Shown piece after piece: positions 55,585-64,000 of a DNA stretch of 64,000 bases; positions within the stretch are counted from its first letter, which is position 1; each line of letters starts with the position of its first letter. Source of the DNA: Parastagonospora avenae f. sp. tritici 18332-5. Its lineage: Eukaryota > Ascomycota > Dothideomycetes > Pleosporales > Phaeosphaeriaceae. The stretch is taken from the NCBI GenBank assembly GCA_022559985.1, contig JAFJTR010000004.1, positions 186,001 to 250,000 on the forward strand. Direction: 5' to 3'. The notes under the pieces are model-generated. The model did not search any database, was not told where the DNA came from, and was given only the letters and a program-made list of their open reading frames with translations. The position numbers and the translations under genes are program-made.

Positions 55585-58446
55585 CTATTGCCTGTTGGCC
55601 TCCGGATGTGTGTCTTCGTAGTCGTCTGTCAAGAAGCCATGGACGTCTTCTTCGTCGGCGGGCAGCGCAGGCGCACGCTCCTGACGTAATGGCGCGTCTA
55701 GACGAGATTGACGAATCTCCTGCGCTTGCTGCTGTTCCTGATGCGTCTCTATAGGCTGCTCGTTCCGACTCCCTCTAGACAATGCATCACCCACGACAAA
55801 ATCGTCCATCCTACCCATATCTCGATCCATATCACCATCCTCTCTCCCATCATACTCGCCATACAACCCCAACTGTTGCGCAACATAGAAGAAGCGTTTC
55901 TCGCCGGCCCTGCCGCCCACCACACCCGCTTTGCCAACTCCCCCCCCGTTCTCAACTTCTCGGACAATCTGTCTCGCGTGCGCCGTCTCTCCATCTCTGT
56001 ATAGCGCTTCGATGATTGTCGTCAACGCTCGCCATCCCGGTAGCGCTCCTAGCCTGCGCATCCTGGACAAGACGGACATCATATTGCTCGTCTCGCCATG
56101 ACTGGCATAGCCTTCGATCGTTCGATCGAAGAGATATTGATCCGTGGAGACGCGGTGGGATGTGAAGAATGTGTCGACCATGCTATCAATAGCCTGCATA
56201 GGTGGAGGCGATTGCTGGAACATATAGGTGATCAAGGAGACGTAAGCATGCGCGCTGAGAGACATGTTTCGGGCTTGCATGTATTCAATGATGGTGTTCA
56301 CGGCTTTGTGGTTGCCATAGGTCTTCAACATTCTGTCGATAGCAATGCTGTAGACGTGGTCGTTGAGTTTGATACCGCCGGCTTCGAGATTGTCGAGGAC
56401 ACTAATGATCTTTTGAGTTTGTTGCGTCGCCGTGAGGCCTGCGAAGGAACCATTATCGAAGGATGCGGAGATGAGCAATGTATGAGTCGCGATGTCTGCT
56501 GCAATGCCCTCCTTCTCCATCTGGCGTAGGATCTTGAAGGCAGTAGAGTATTCGCCAGCGCGCAGGTAAAGTTGGATCAAGGAGTTGAAAGTGATGGCAT
56601 CGGGTTTGATGGAGAAGTTACTGGCCCAGCCTAGGATTTTCTGGACATATCCGACTCGCTTTTCGTGGCGCATAGTTGTTAGAGGTAGTTGGGCCAAAGC
56701 GCTGACAGCTCCATTGATCACTTCAATGCTAGGCTTCGTATACTTGTTCGCCGCTTTAGCTGGTGTCGGAAGCCTCTTCGCGCCCTTACGCTTTGAATTT
56801 GATAGGTTGATAGCATTCTCAGCGGAGAGCCAGCGCTTGCCCATAGTATCAAGAGCTGCCAATCCTTCGTCAATCTTACGGAGCCCAAACAAGCCATGCA
56901 CTCGTGTCGTCCACGCATAATTATCCGGTTCAATGCCGGTATTGAGCAACCGTTTCCACATTGCTTCGAAGCCCTCGGAATCTTTAGCGCTCTCGCATCC
57001 TTGGAGTAGCGCAATGTATGACTGGAGATCCGGTTGCACACCATGTGCGATCATGTGGTTCCAAACCTCGACGGACCGTTGCGATGCAAACAAACTGAGG
57101 TATCCAGACAAGAAGGCGTTGTAGATGCGCTGAGGTATCGCAATAGAGCCATCGTTAGTGTAAATGCGTTGGATGTCATCCCAGAGCACATCCAAGACCG
57201 AAGAACTCTGCTTGGACAATACAGCACGTGCAATACGCCCAAGCTCAAAAAGTTCCAGGTTTGCTTCCGGAGAACTTGTCGGATTCTTCAAAGTCGCACC
57301 CTGTGCTCCAATCTGTTCCAAAGCTCGGTAGGGTGCAGTATCGATCTCCTTGAAGATTTCGGCCTGAACCGGCCCTGGTAACTTCTTGAAAACGGGAGAA
57401 TTTTGTGGATATTTGTAGACTGAGACAACAGACGAGTCGGCCAGTACACGTTGAAGGAATTGTATAAATGGTTCTGCCTCCTTACACAGGTTTTCGATCG
57501 TGCTCAACGCGTCCGACAATGTGTAAAAATAGACGGCGAGGAATCCCAAAGTACTATTGCCAATCTGTCCTGGATGGTAGTCTTGCATTCGTAAGTTGAA
57601 ATCCTTGCTGTTGTACGAGGTAGGCATATCTTCGGGTTTCGGCAAATTCCAGTCTTTACTAATGGAGTCAAGTTGGGGATTTCTTCCTCTGCATTGAAAG
57701 AACAGACGCCACAACGATAGTAGCTCAGATAGAATCGAAGGCAGATTCTTCGAGTCAGTCGTTGGCGCGTTGATAATGAACATGGCTGTCTGTGTTAGAT
57801 ATGCCACGGTTGTCCTTGTCCAGAGTTCGGGAGTAGCGAGCCCCAGCTGCTCGTACTTGAAAAGGACTTTGGTGGGTGTTGTTGTGCATTTGCCTGGGGC
57901 GTTGCATAACGCTCCATTGACCTTTTGGAGAAGTTCGGTAAAAATTTGGCCATTTTCCAATAGCGCAAGATCACCATCATGAGGATTTGTCAAGGCCTCG
58001 CAATCTCTCGATGTATAGTTTTCCTCGAACAGGGCCCATGCCTTGTCTACATTGCCCCTTTTATCTCTGGCATCGAGAGCTTCTTTTATGGCGACAGCAG
58101 GTCCACGTTGATACTCGGGAGTCTCAATGCCGCTGCTCTCGGGCACTACATCTAGCAAATGCTCTGCCGGTGCCCTGTTCTCTGCTCGGTCCGCAAGTCC
58201 CGAATATCGTCCGCGTGGTCCGGTAACACCATTGGGATCCCGTCTCCCCGGTGTGCTGTAGCTCTCGCCTTCGAGATGATCCTCCTGAGATTGCGCCTCC
58301 GATTTTGCAGCCTCCGTCTGGCCTGTGGGAACTTTGCTGCGAAATGACACGATTGTGGCTCGTGAATGCCATTGTGGCGCTCGGACAGGGAGAACGCGTC
58401 GTCTCAGATGTGCTCTGCACTGTCTACAGACGTACGAGCCCAACAT
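55585..58446 (-). CDS. mitochondrial pentatricopeptide-repeat (PPR) protein (953 aa)
   Basis: Intron-less frame from ATG 58446. The N-terminus (YVCRQCRAHLRRRVLPVRAPQ) is basic without acids, a mitochondrial presequence. PPR-type helical pairs occur from about residue 430: 'GVQPDLQSYIALLQGCESAKD', 'GIEPDNYAWTTRVHGLFGL', 'IKPDAITFNSLIQLYLRAGE', GIAADIATHTLLISASFDNG, KLNDHVYSIAIDRMLKTYG and MSLSAHAYVSLITYMF. This matches fungal mitochondrial PPR proteins that bind organellar transcripts and control their processing, stability or translation. The RNA target is unknown. The last 120 residues are Arg/Glu/Gln-rich and probably disordered. It shares a promoter with the divergent phosphatase. Confidence 0.85.
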   Translation of the reverse strand: MLGSYVCRQCRAHLRRRVLPVRAPQWHSRATIVSFRSKVPTGQTEAAKSEAQSQEDHLEGESYSTPGRRDPNGVTGPRGRYSGLADRAENRAPAEHLLDVVPESSGIETPEYQRGPAVAIKEALDARDKRGNVDKAWALFEENYTSRDCEALTNPHDGDLALLENGQIFTELLQKVNGALCNAPGKCTTTPTKVLFKYEQLGLATPELWTRTTVAYLTQTAMFIINAPTTDSKNLPSILSELLSLWRLFFQCRGRNPQLDSISKDWNLPKPEDMPTSYNSKDFNLRMQDYHPGQIGNSTLGFLAVYFYTLSDALSTIENLCKEAEPFIQFLQRVLADSSVVSVYKYPQNSPVFKKLPGPVQAEIFKEIDTAPYRALEQIGAQGATLKNPTSSPEANLELFELGRIARAVLSKQSSSVLDVLWDDIQRIYTNDGSIAIPQRIYNAFLSGYLSLFASQRSVEVWNHMIAHGVQPDLQSYIALLQGCESAKDSEGFEAMWKRLLNTGIEPDNYAWTTRVHGLFGLRKIDEGLAALDTMGKRWLSAENAINLSNSKRKGAKRLPTPAKAANKYTKPSIEVINGAVSALAQLPLTTMRHEKRVGYVQKILGWASNFSIKPDAITFNSLIQLYLRAGEYSTAFKILRQMEKEGIAADIATHTLLISASFDNGSFAGLTATQQTQKIISVLDNLEAGGIKLNDHVYSIAIDRMLKTYGNHKAVNTIIEYMQARNMSLSAHAYVSLITYMFQQSPPPMQAIDSMVDTFFTSHRVSTDQYLFDRTIEGYASHGETSNMMSVLSRMRRLGALPGWRALTTIIEALYRDGETAHARQIVREVENGGGVGKAGVVGGRAGEKRFFYVAQQLGLYGEYDGREDGDMDRDMGRMDDFVVGDALSRGSRNEQPIETHQEQQQAQEIRQSRLDAPLRQERAPALPADEEDVHGFLTDDYEDTHPEANRQ

Positions 58447-58884
58447 GATGCTCAGTTGGGATGCGTGGGTGAGGGTAAAGGGTAAAAGAGCTACACTCTG
58501 TCTTAGCTATCGCCGCTCAAATTTTGGGGTCGCAATGCGCGCCCAGTACCCGGCGAATTTCAAACTTACGTCGCAATTTGCGATTTGGAGCCTCCAAGTC
58601 AGCAGCCTATCATGCTGTGTCGTGTAGGCGCCGAGTTTCCAGAATCGCACATCTTCGCGTCGTGTCCCGCGATCGATGCAATGTTTTAGCTTGCGCACGT
58701 CCAATGCTCGCGACCAGCCAATGACGTAACACGTGACAACAATTCCGCACTTCACTGGAAAGAAGCCTTTATCAACCACCTGACTAGGCATTGCAACGTC
58801 GTATAAGACACGGGAAATCTCAATAACTTTCGAAAAATCTCATTGACGCGCACACACCTCCCACGAACAACTTCCAACGAAGCC
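58447..58884. promoter_or_regulatory. divergent promoter with CCAAT/TGACGTAA/CACGTG composite
   Basis: 438 bases between the starts of the PPR gene and the phosphatase gene. Positions 58718-58735 read CCAATGACGTAACACGTG: a CCAAT box, a CRE-like TGACGTAA (58722-58729) and the E-box CACGTG (58730-58735) are directly fused. A second CCAAT lies at 58701-58705. CACGTG is the Pho4 site in yeast acid-phosphatase promoters; relevance here is inference. Confidence 0.5.
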
Positions 58885-60645
58885 ATGACAACCTTCATAC
58901 CCCGGCAATCTTATTCGCAAGAAGAGATAGACAAGCTTTACCCGAAAGAGCTTGAGCTGCAGCTTGTACAAGTCGTAGGCCATGACCAGAATACTGCTGT
59001 GTAACTTGAGCAGATGTGCTGAGAAATCTTAGCTTCTACGACACGGTGAACGATCGCCAGTGAATGCCCGCTTTCAAAATGTGAGCTTGTCAGTGCCATG
59101 AATCCTACGGCCGACTAACAGCTCCACTAGACAGGACTGAGACCGTGTAAGAAGACCACATCTCAGTTATGACATCAGCCCTGACAACGTCAAGATTGGT
59201 CCTACTGCAATCATGCTCAGCAACTAGCTGGCGTCATCAAGAGCACCACAGATTGGGACTCTCTAAAGTTCCGTAGAAGAATGGAAACCTTCGGAAGTGA
59301 CGATGGACCAGGTCAGTTCGAATCAAATCAAAATAGCCTTCGGCCTTCTGACACACTCGCAGTCATTGCCTCAGGACCGAATGGAGAGAAGGACGGCATA
59401 TGCCAGCCCGGTGAACTCACTGACAAAGGACGCGAAACCACCCTCGCATTGGGCCAACGTCTTCGCCATCTCTATGTCGATCAGCTCAAGTTCATGCCGG
59501 CTCTTATTGCAGACGGTGATATGATTTACCTTCGAGCAACACCAATTCCGCGTGCTCTCGAATCGCTCCAACAGGCGTTCTGGGGCTTTTATCCGCCTTC
59601 TGCCAGGACAGCGGAATTTCCGCCCCCAACGATCATTACTAGGAATCCAGCGGATGAGACGTTGTATCCCAACGATGCAGCTTGTCGACGATTTGGACTT
59701 CTCAGCCGTGCGTTTGCTCAACGCGCAGCTGATCGATGGAACGATAGCGAAGACATGCAGTACCTATCTAAGGTGCTGTCAAAGTTCATGCCAAATCAAG
59801 CAAAAGTAGCTGTCGATGCCCGCCCACGTCTGTCCGGTATCATGGACACGATCAACGCCACAGATGCCCATGGCCCAGACACGAAGCTTCCCAAGGACTT
59901 CTATGACCCGAAGGTGCGCGCCATCATTGATAAAATTGCAGTAGAAGAATGGTTCCAAGGCTACAACGAATCGACAGAGTACCGCATGCTCGGTATTGGT
60001 GGGCTTCTGGGCGATGTTACTTCGCGCATGACCGGCAGCGTCGAGCGTAATGGCAACGACGGTCTTGCCGGAATTGGTGGAGCTGATGGGAAACTTGGAA
60101 AAGGCCGAGGCGGCAAGACGGGCATCAAGTTCGCCATGAGCGGATGCCACGACACCACACTTGCAGCTGCTCTTGTCTCTTTGGGTGCGTTTGAAAATGA
60201 GAAGTGGCCACCATTCACCAGCCACATTGCTTTTGAGATGTTCAGGAAACGAGGAGTCACAGCTACAGCGAGAACCACGCTATCTACTCAGCAGCCCGCC
60301 CAGCAGAGTCAGAGCTGGTGGTCAAGCTTATTCGGCAGTGCAAAGACCTTCAAGGAGGAGAGCTCGTCGGCAGGCATCGCACGCAAGCCCGTGACTGAGC
60401 TTACTCCATCGCATCGAGATGAACTGAAAGACTACTATGTCCGTATAAGGTACAACGACAAGATCATGCAAGTACCAGGCTGTAAGGCGGAGGGCAAGCA
60501 TTTGGACGGGGACACAACTTTTTGCACACTTGAGGCGTTCAAGAGCATCGTGGATAAATACACGCCGAAGAACTGGAAGGCAGCATGCAACTCGAAGCTG
60601 GATGAGCCGGTATTCCCGATGAAGGTTGATATTGCTGGCGAGTAG
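58885..60645 (+). CDS. histidine acid phosphatase-family protein (517 aa)
   Basis: Coding blocks 58885-58974, 59033-59080, 59131-59146, 59195-59311 and 59363-60645. The joined protein reads LVQVLLRHGERSPVNARFQN, then TGLRPYWSYCNHAQQ, then DDGPVIASGPNGE, as expected for the family. RHGERSPV (residues 33-40) holds the catalytic His34 and H353-D354 in SGCHDTTLA is the proton donor. Exon 3 is only 16 nt. The intron 59312-59362 is 51 nt and free of stops, so retention would add 17 residues in frame. No N-terminal signal peptide is seen, suggesting an intracellular or mitochondrial phosphatase of the acid-phosphatase-like (ACP6) type rather than a secreted phytase. A Gly/Lys-rich insert (GGADGKLGKGRGGKTG) precedes the HD motif. 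Confidence 0.9.
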
Positions 60646-60819
60646 ACTTCACACTACGCATGAGGCACTTTTCATGCACATTGTAGAATTGCAGATACAC
60701 ATGAGTTCACTATACACAATATGGCCCATGATCTTCACAATATGGACATATTTAGAATATAAACTATGTCCCCACCACAGCAGCAATATCTTCCAGCTCA
60801 ACTCAGTATCCTTTACTGA

Positions 60820-61172
60820 ATGCAAGGAGATCCTACAGACATCTCTCCACACAACACTCCCTCAGGACTTCCCAACATAACCAACGCCTCTATGTCTTAC
60901 CGCACCCACCCGGCTAGTCCCAAGACTACCCTTCATCGTTGGCTCGACACTATCGAGATCTTCGGTCCCGACGGTACTCCTCTGACCCCAACGATGCTAG
61001 CTTCGGCGGGTACAAGATGTGCAAGAGCTGCAAAACGATGCAGGGTGCAGAGCAATATGTCAATGCGTCTAGACACATGCGAGTGACATGCGCGCCTTGT
61101 GCGGCAAAGCAAGCAGAGTGTAAGCAGAAGAGCCGCGCTAAGCTTGCTGCGGAGAAGAATCAGCCCCACTGA
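60820..61172 (+). pseudogene. small Cys-x2-Cys zinc-binding-like protein, frame broken or unresolved
   Basis: Frame 60939-61172 encodes KMCKSCKTM...VTCAPCAAKQAECKQK, a C-x2-C-x19-C-x2-C pattern, and ends normally at 61172, but it has no ATG. The overlapping frame 60820-61086 supplies ATGs at 60820 and 60892 (MSYRTHPASPKTTLHRWLD) but loses the cysteines. Switching frames between about 60940 and 61010 would join them; no intron of legal size does so. The cysteine block resembles the one at the N-terminus of the 62755 gene. It may be a small broken relative, or the start may use an exon I cannot find. Confidence 0.4.
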
Positions 61173-61662
61173 GACTTTTTACGGCATATTTAGGTGTGCT
61201 TCGGGGTGATGTAAATCACTTGGCGAACGCACTGTAGTATAGTGGGATGAGCTATGGTGCTTTACAAGGCTGCGGTAGCTGCTTCTGAATGCCGTGAGAC
61301 CCTCTAGTTTGATCAATTAGTGGTCGTGAAGCGTTGATGGGAGACTGATACTGTTGATATAGTCTGCACATCTCAATGTATAAATTTAACTCCATGAAAG
61401 TATTCGTTTGCTTGTAACGCCGTGTCTGATCAAAAGAGCAGAACTCTCTTTCACCTCGTGTCAAAAGTGCCAAAAAACTCTCCTTCACCGCAGTGAAGGT
61501 GAAGCCGAATCAGCACAGGCCTAAAATTATCTTCACTACTTCAAATTCTGTGATTTTAGCAACGAAGACTCTTCAGCGAACAGCAGAGCCGTTAGCAGCG
61601 TCAGAAGTCACCTCGCCACACATCCAATAACTAACACATCACTGTGCAGAAACAAAACTGAA
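61173..61662. other. intergenic, no gene seen
   Basis: 490 bases upstream of the RNase H-like gene. Nothing recognised. Confidence 0.5.
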
Positions 61663-62531
61663 ATGGCTTCAAGACGCACCCAAAACCTCGAGCAGAAGTC
61701 GCAGGACCGCAAACTGCGCATGATCAACGACAAGATCGGCAGATACCGCACCTTGAGTGCCAGCGTCACCACCAAAGATACCTTTGAAGGGCGATGGCGC
61801 ACCGATGACGACCTCGTCTCCGACATGAAATACCAGCTGGAGGCTGGCACCGCGCTAGCGTTCTGGGCCGATGGAAGCGCGGGCAAATACAAGAAGTGGG
61901 ACGCGTTTCCCGGTGCAGGAGTAGCGTGGCAAAAGCGTAGGGAGGATGGAAATTGGGAGTGGTAGCAAGCAGAGTTCGAGCTGGGTCAAGATACTGGAGA
62001 GTCGTGCGATACCGAGCTATTTGCTGTCGCAGCAGCACTTCGCCTCGCGGTCGAAAAGTCCGGGGTGAAGGCAGTGCCATCCAGACTATCTTGATCTTCT
62101 CGGACTGCAGGAGCATGCTGCTGAGTCTGGAGCGCGGCACCACCATGGCGCTGGGCCCTATGGGGCAGAAGACTTGGGCTTTGCAAGACATCTTCGACCA
62201 CACAGACTTCTTAGTGGGATGTGGGGTGACGGTTCAGCTTGTGTGGCAGAAAGGGCACGCTCAGTCGACAGGCAACTGTCTGGCTGATAAAGCTGCTCGG
62301 AATGCTGCACAAGTGCAACTGCAGCTGACGAACACTAGGAAGACTCAGTGGAAGAAGATGCAAGACTTTCCAGCTTGGGTCGCCGAATCGGGACGGGATT
62401 CAGTCGATGAGTGGTGGTGGGTAGTGAACAAGGCTCTCCATCTAAGTAGAAGAGTTGAGGGTGACGATGAGGAGGTTGAGGAGGAGGTTGCTCCATCCGA
62501 AGGCTCCGAGGGCATGGACTTCTCGGAGTAG
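61663..62531 (+). pseudogene. RNase H-like protein with in-frame TAG and frame change
   Basis: Frame from ATG 61663 has AFWADGSAGKYKKWDAFPG (first catalytic Asp), meets TAG at 61963-61965, but continues open in the same frame through AEFELGQDTGESCDTELFAV (catalytic Glu) to a TGA at 62094. The rest is in another frame, open to 62531: TILIFSDCRSMLLSLERG (second Asp) and 'WQKGHAQSTGNCLADKAARNA' (His and third Asp). All four RNase H residues are present only if the stop and the frame change are ignored. An intron across both would remove the catalytic Glu. Such RNase H-like genes are common in fungi and may derive from retroelements. As it stands this is probably a pseudogene. Confidence 0.7.
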
Positions 62532-62754
62532 CATTATGCTACTTCACCGCGCTGCGCTTAGGTGACAGCATCGGCCACACCTCCTTCATCGACACCCCGA
62601 CTACCCCAACATCCTCACAATTCACTCTGCAGCGAGTGATGTAGTCGCCTACCTACCCTACCGACCATCTCTTCTCCCTACATCAACACCTTCACACCCA
62701 TCAGCACTCTCCCTCCCCCTCCGAATCACACAACTCCAAACTCTTGAACTCGCC

Positions 62755-63735
62755 ATGGACCCATATCAGACGCTTAAGCACCAAAAGTGTAGCATATGTC
62801 ACCACGAGTACCCATCCCAAAACTTCTTTCGGGCCGGCGGACGCACACAATCACAGTACTGGAAGAGCTGCAATGTATGTGCCGAGAAAGCCACCTCGAG
62901 ACGCATTAAAGCCACACAGCGCACTCCCTATCTTCATCGTCCCAGCAATCTACATCCTGGTTCGCGTGGTGCTACATTCACCGATTACCGTGGACTGGCT
63001 CCATCTCTTGCTCCAAATCGGGATATGAGGGTCGCTACTGGGCGACCGGTCCGTTTGGTGGCAGAAATACTACCTTCAGATGCACCAGTATATGGTCAGC
63101 CAGCACAATGGATGGAAGATATGCCCATCTTCCAACCCGAAGTTGAGCAGCATGAGGCAACACCCTTCGTCAATGCCCTGATTGACTCCATCAAACTCCC
63201 TTTCGACCTCCTACGCTGTGCCAATATCCTCTCATGTACGCCCACCTCGTCCTACACTTTCAGAACACAGTTCTGCTTTCAGCAGTATGCCCTAGCAATC
63301 CGGCTCTCTAAGCTTTGCGAGCGCTGGAAACAAATTGGCTTGCAGGACTGGTACAACGAAGTCTCTGCCATGTGCTCCATCTCAACTATTCGATATGCAT
63401 ACGGCGCTGAGAACATTTTACCATGGGCTCCACTTGCTTCTTGGCTTGAGACGTTCAAAGCAGTAATGAGCACCGCTATCGAGGGAAACAGTAGCTACGA
63501 TGAGCTAGCACAGCGCGCCTTATATCTAGTCAACCAACTGCACAGCACCGCGGAGCTCAAGAAAGGACATTGCCACCACGGTATCGCAACCTCTCTGAAA
63601 AAAATGGGCGCGGAGAACTGCAGGTATGTAGTGACGAACACAATTAGGAAGATCGAAGAGTATGTTGAGGAAGACTGCGCGAGGAATGGAGTCTTGCCGA
63701 GCTTAAGCTTCACGGACAATAGCGTCGAGTCCTAG
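62755..63735 (+). CDS. hypothetical protein with N-terminal Cys-x2-Cys pair (326 aa)
   Basis: Single exon, start context TCGCCATGG. Residues 12-42 form C-S-I-C...C-N-V-C with 23 residues between the pairs, and FFRAGGR in between, a small zinc-ribbon-like knuckle. The rest (residues 120-320) is helical without a recognised family: 'FVNALIDSIKLPFDLLRCANIL', 'WKQIGLQDWYNEVSAMCS', HCHHGIATSLKKMGAENCRY. The zinc knuckle resembles that of the broken small frame at 60939-61172. Role unknown; nucleic-acid or protein binding would fit the fold. Confidence 0.7.
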   Translation: MDPYQTLKHQKCSICHHEYPSQNFFRAGGRTQSQYWKSCNVCAEKATSRRIKATQRTPYLHRPSNLHPGSRGATFTDYRGLAPSLAPNRDMRVATGRPVRLVAEILPSDAPVYGQPAQWMEDMPIFQPEVEQHEATPFVNALIDSIKLPFDLLRCANILSCTPTSSYTFRTQFCFQQYALAIRLSKLCERWKQIGLQDWYNEVSAMCSISTIRYAYGAENILPWAPLASWLETFKAVMSTAIEGNSSYDELAQRALYLVNQLHSTAELKKGHCHHGIATSLKKMGAENCRYVVTNTIRKIEEYVEEDCARNGVLPSLSFTDNSVES

Positions 63736-63876
63736 GGTATGAACTCCAGATGGAGAGAAAAGGGAAGGTGGTATACACGGAACGGATTCGGGTTGGGGAT
63801 GCAGATCAGCATGTGCTTAGATCGTGCGTCGGGAGTGCCCGTTCGGAAAAGTCGGACTACAATATCTACCTCTTAG
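63736..63876. other. intergenic, convergent 3' ends
   Basis: 141 bases between the hypothetical gene and the minus-strand partial gene. Nothing recognised. Confidence 0.4.
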
Positions 63877-64000
63877 CTAATGAATGACGATCGGCACGAA
63901 ATAATACCTCACAGCCTGAAGCATCTCCGGGCCGTCATGGTTCACATGTCGCAGCTTCGAGGGCGGAATAGCAGTGATGGCGGTGAAGAAGGTAGCCATC
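63877..64000 (-). CDS. 3' end of a gene on the minus strand (partial)
   Basis: Open frame running into the right edge and ending at TAG 63877-63879. It reads ATFFTAITAIPPSKLRHVNH then DGPEMLQAVRYYFVPIVIH. The sequence is protein-like but only 41 codons are visible, so the family cannot be given. It could also be a chance frame. Confidence 0.35.
   Translation of the reverse strand, partial: MATFFTAITAIPPSKLRHVNHDGPEMLQAVRYYFVPIVIH

Noticed and set aside
59281..60645. Phosphatase starting at ATG 59281
   Set aside because: This would omit the catalytic RHGERSPV motif found in upstream exons that splice in frame to it.
61963..62085. An intron removing both the TAG and the frame change in the RNase H-like gene
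   Set aside because: The donor (GTAGCA) is poor and removal would delete the catalytic Glu segment that is clearly present.

Overview
The window is nuclear DNA of a filamentous ascomycete (Pezizomycotina), most likely a Dothideomycete. This rests on short GT-AG introns (mostly 46-70 nt) with CTAAC/CTGAC-type branch points, Zn2Cys6 regulators, Dal5-type MFS carriers, F-box-like proteins carrying a 'LDLPxELRxMIYE' block, and a pogo/Fot1-like DNA transposon. The order is an inference; I cannot name the species. Exon borders were worked out by hand from splice signals, reading-frame continuity and protein-family continuity.

Layout. 1-7.7 kb: 3' end of a Dal5-type transporter, a Cys-rich hypothetical protein, a secreted serine beta-lactamase-like hydrolase, an F-box-like gene with a frame offset, and a hypothetical protein. 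8.6-15.3 kb: a possible catabolic cluster made of a Zn2Cys6 protein without a middle-homology domain, a middle-homology-domain regulator without a zinc cluster, a DapA-like aldolase/dehydratase and a divergent Dal5-type carrier. 16.8-23 kb: housekeeping genes, namely class II cAMP phosphodiesterase, elongation factor 1-gamma, and mitochondrial ribosomal protein uS9m sharing a short divergent promoter with EF1-gamma. 23-31.3 kb: two gene-poor stretches around one conserved low-complexity gene. 31.3-35.1 kb: a large F-box protein.

35.46-37.56 kb: a structurally complete Tc1/mariner-superfamily element with 43-bp inverted repeats and a TA duplication, whose transposase frame has two in-frame TAG codons. 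37.7-44.1 kb: a dense array of small F-box-like genes. Five of them (39.1-44.1 kb, on both strands) share three sequence modules, including a C-terminal I-x4-W-x3-W signature; one is broken by a TAG. 44.7-50.7 kb: a MetE-like protein, a small membrane protein and a polyglutamine bZIP factor. 53.5-60.6 kb: a C-terminally truncated dynamin-like GTPase, a mitochondrial PPR-type protein, and a divergent six-block histidine phosphatase containing a 16-nt microexon. 60.6-64 kb: two Cys-x2-Cys small proteins (one apparently broken), an RNase H-like gene with a stop and a frame change, and the 3' end of a gene on the minus strand.

The most notable items are the F-box-like paralogue array with its undescribed terminal signature, the transposon beside it, the split transcription-factor pair with its putative pathway cluster, and the recurrence of CAG-to-TAG-compatible stops in repeated or decaying genes, which suggests RIP-like mutation.
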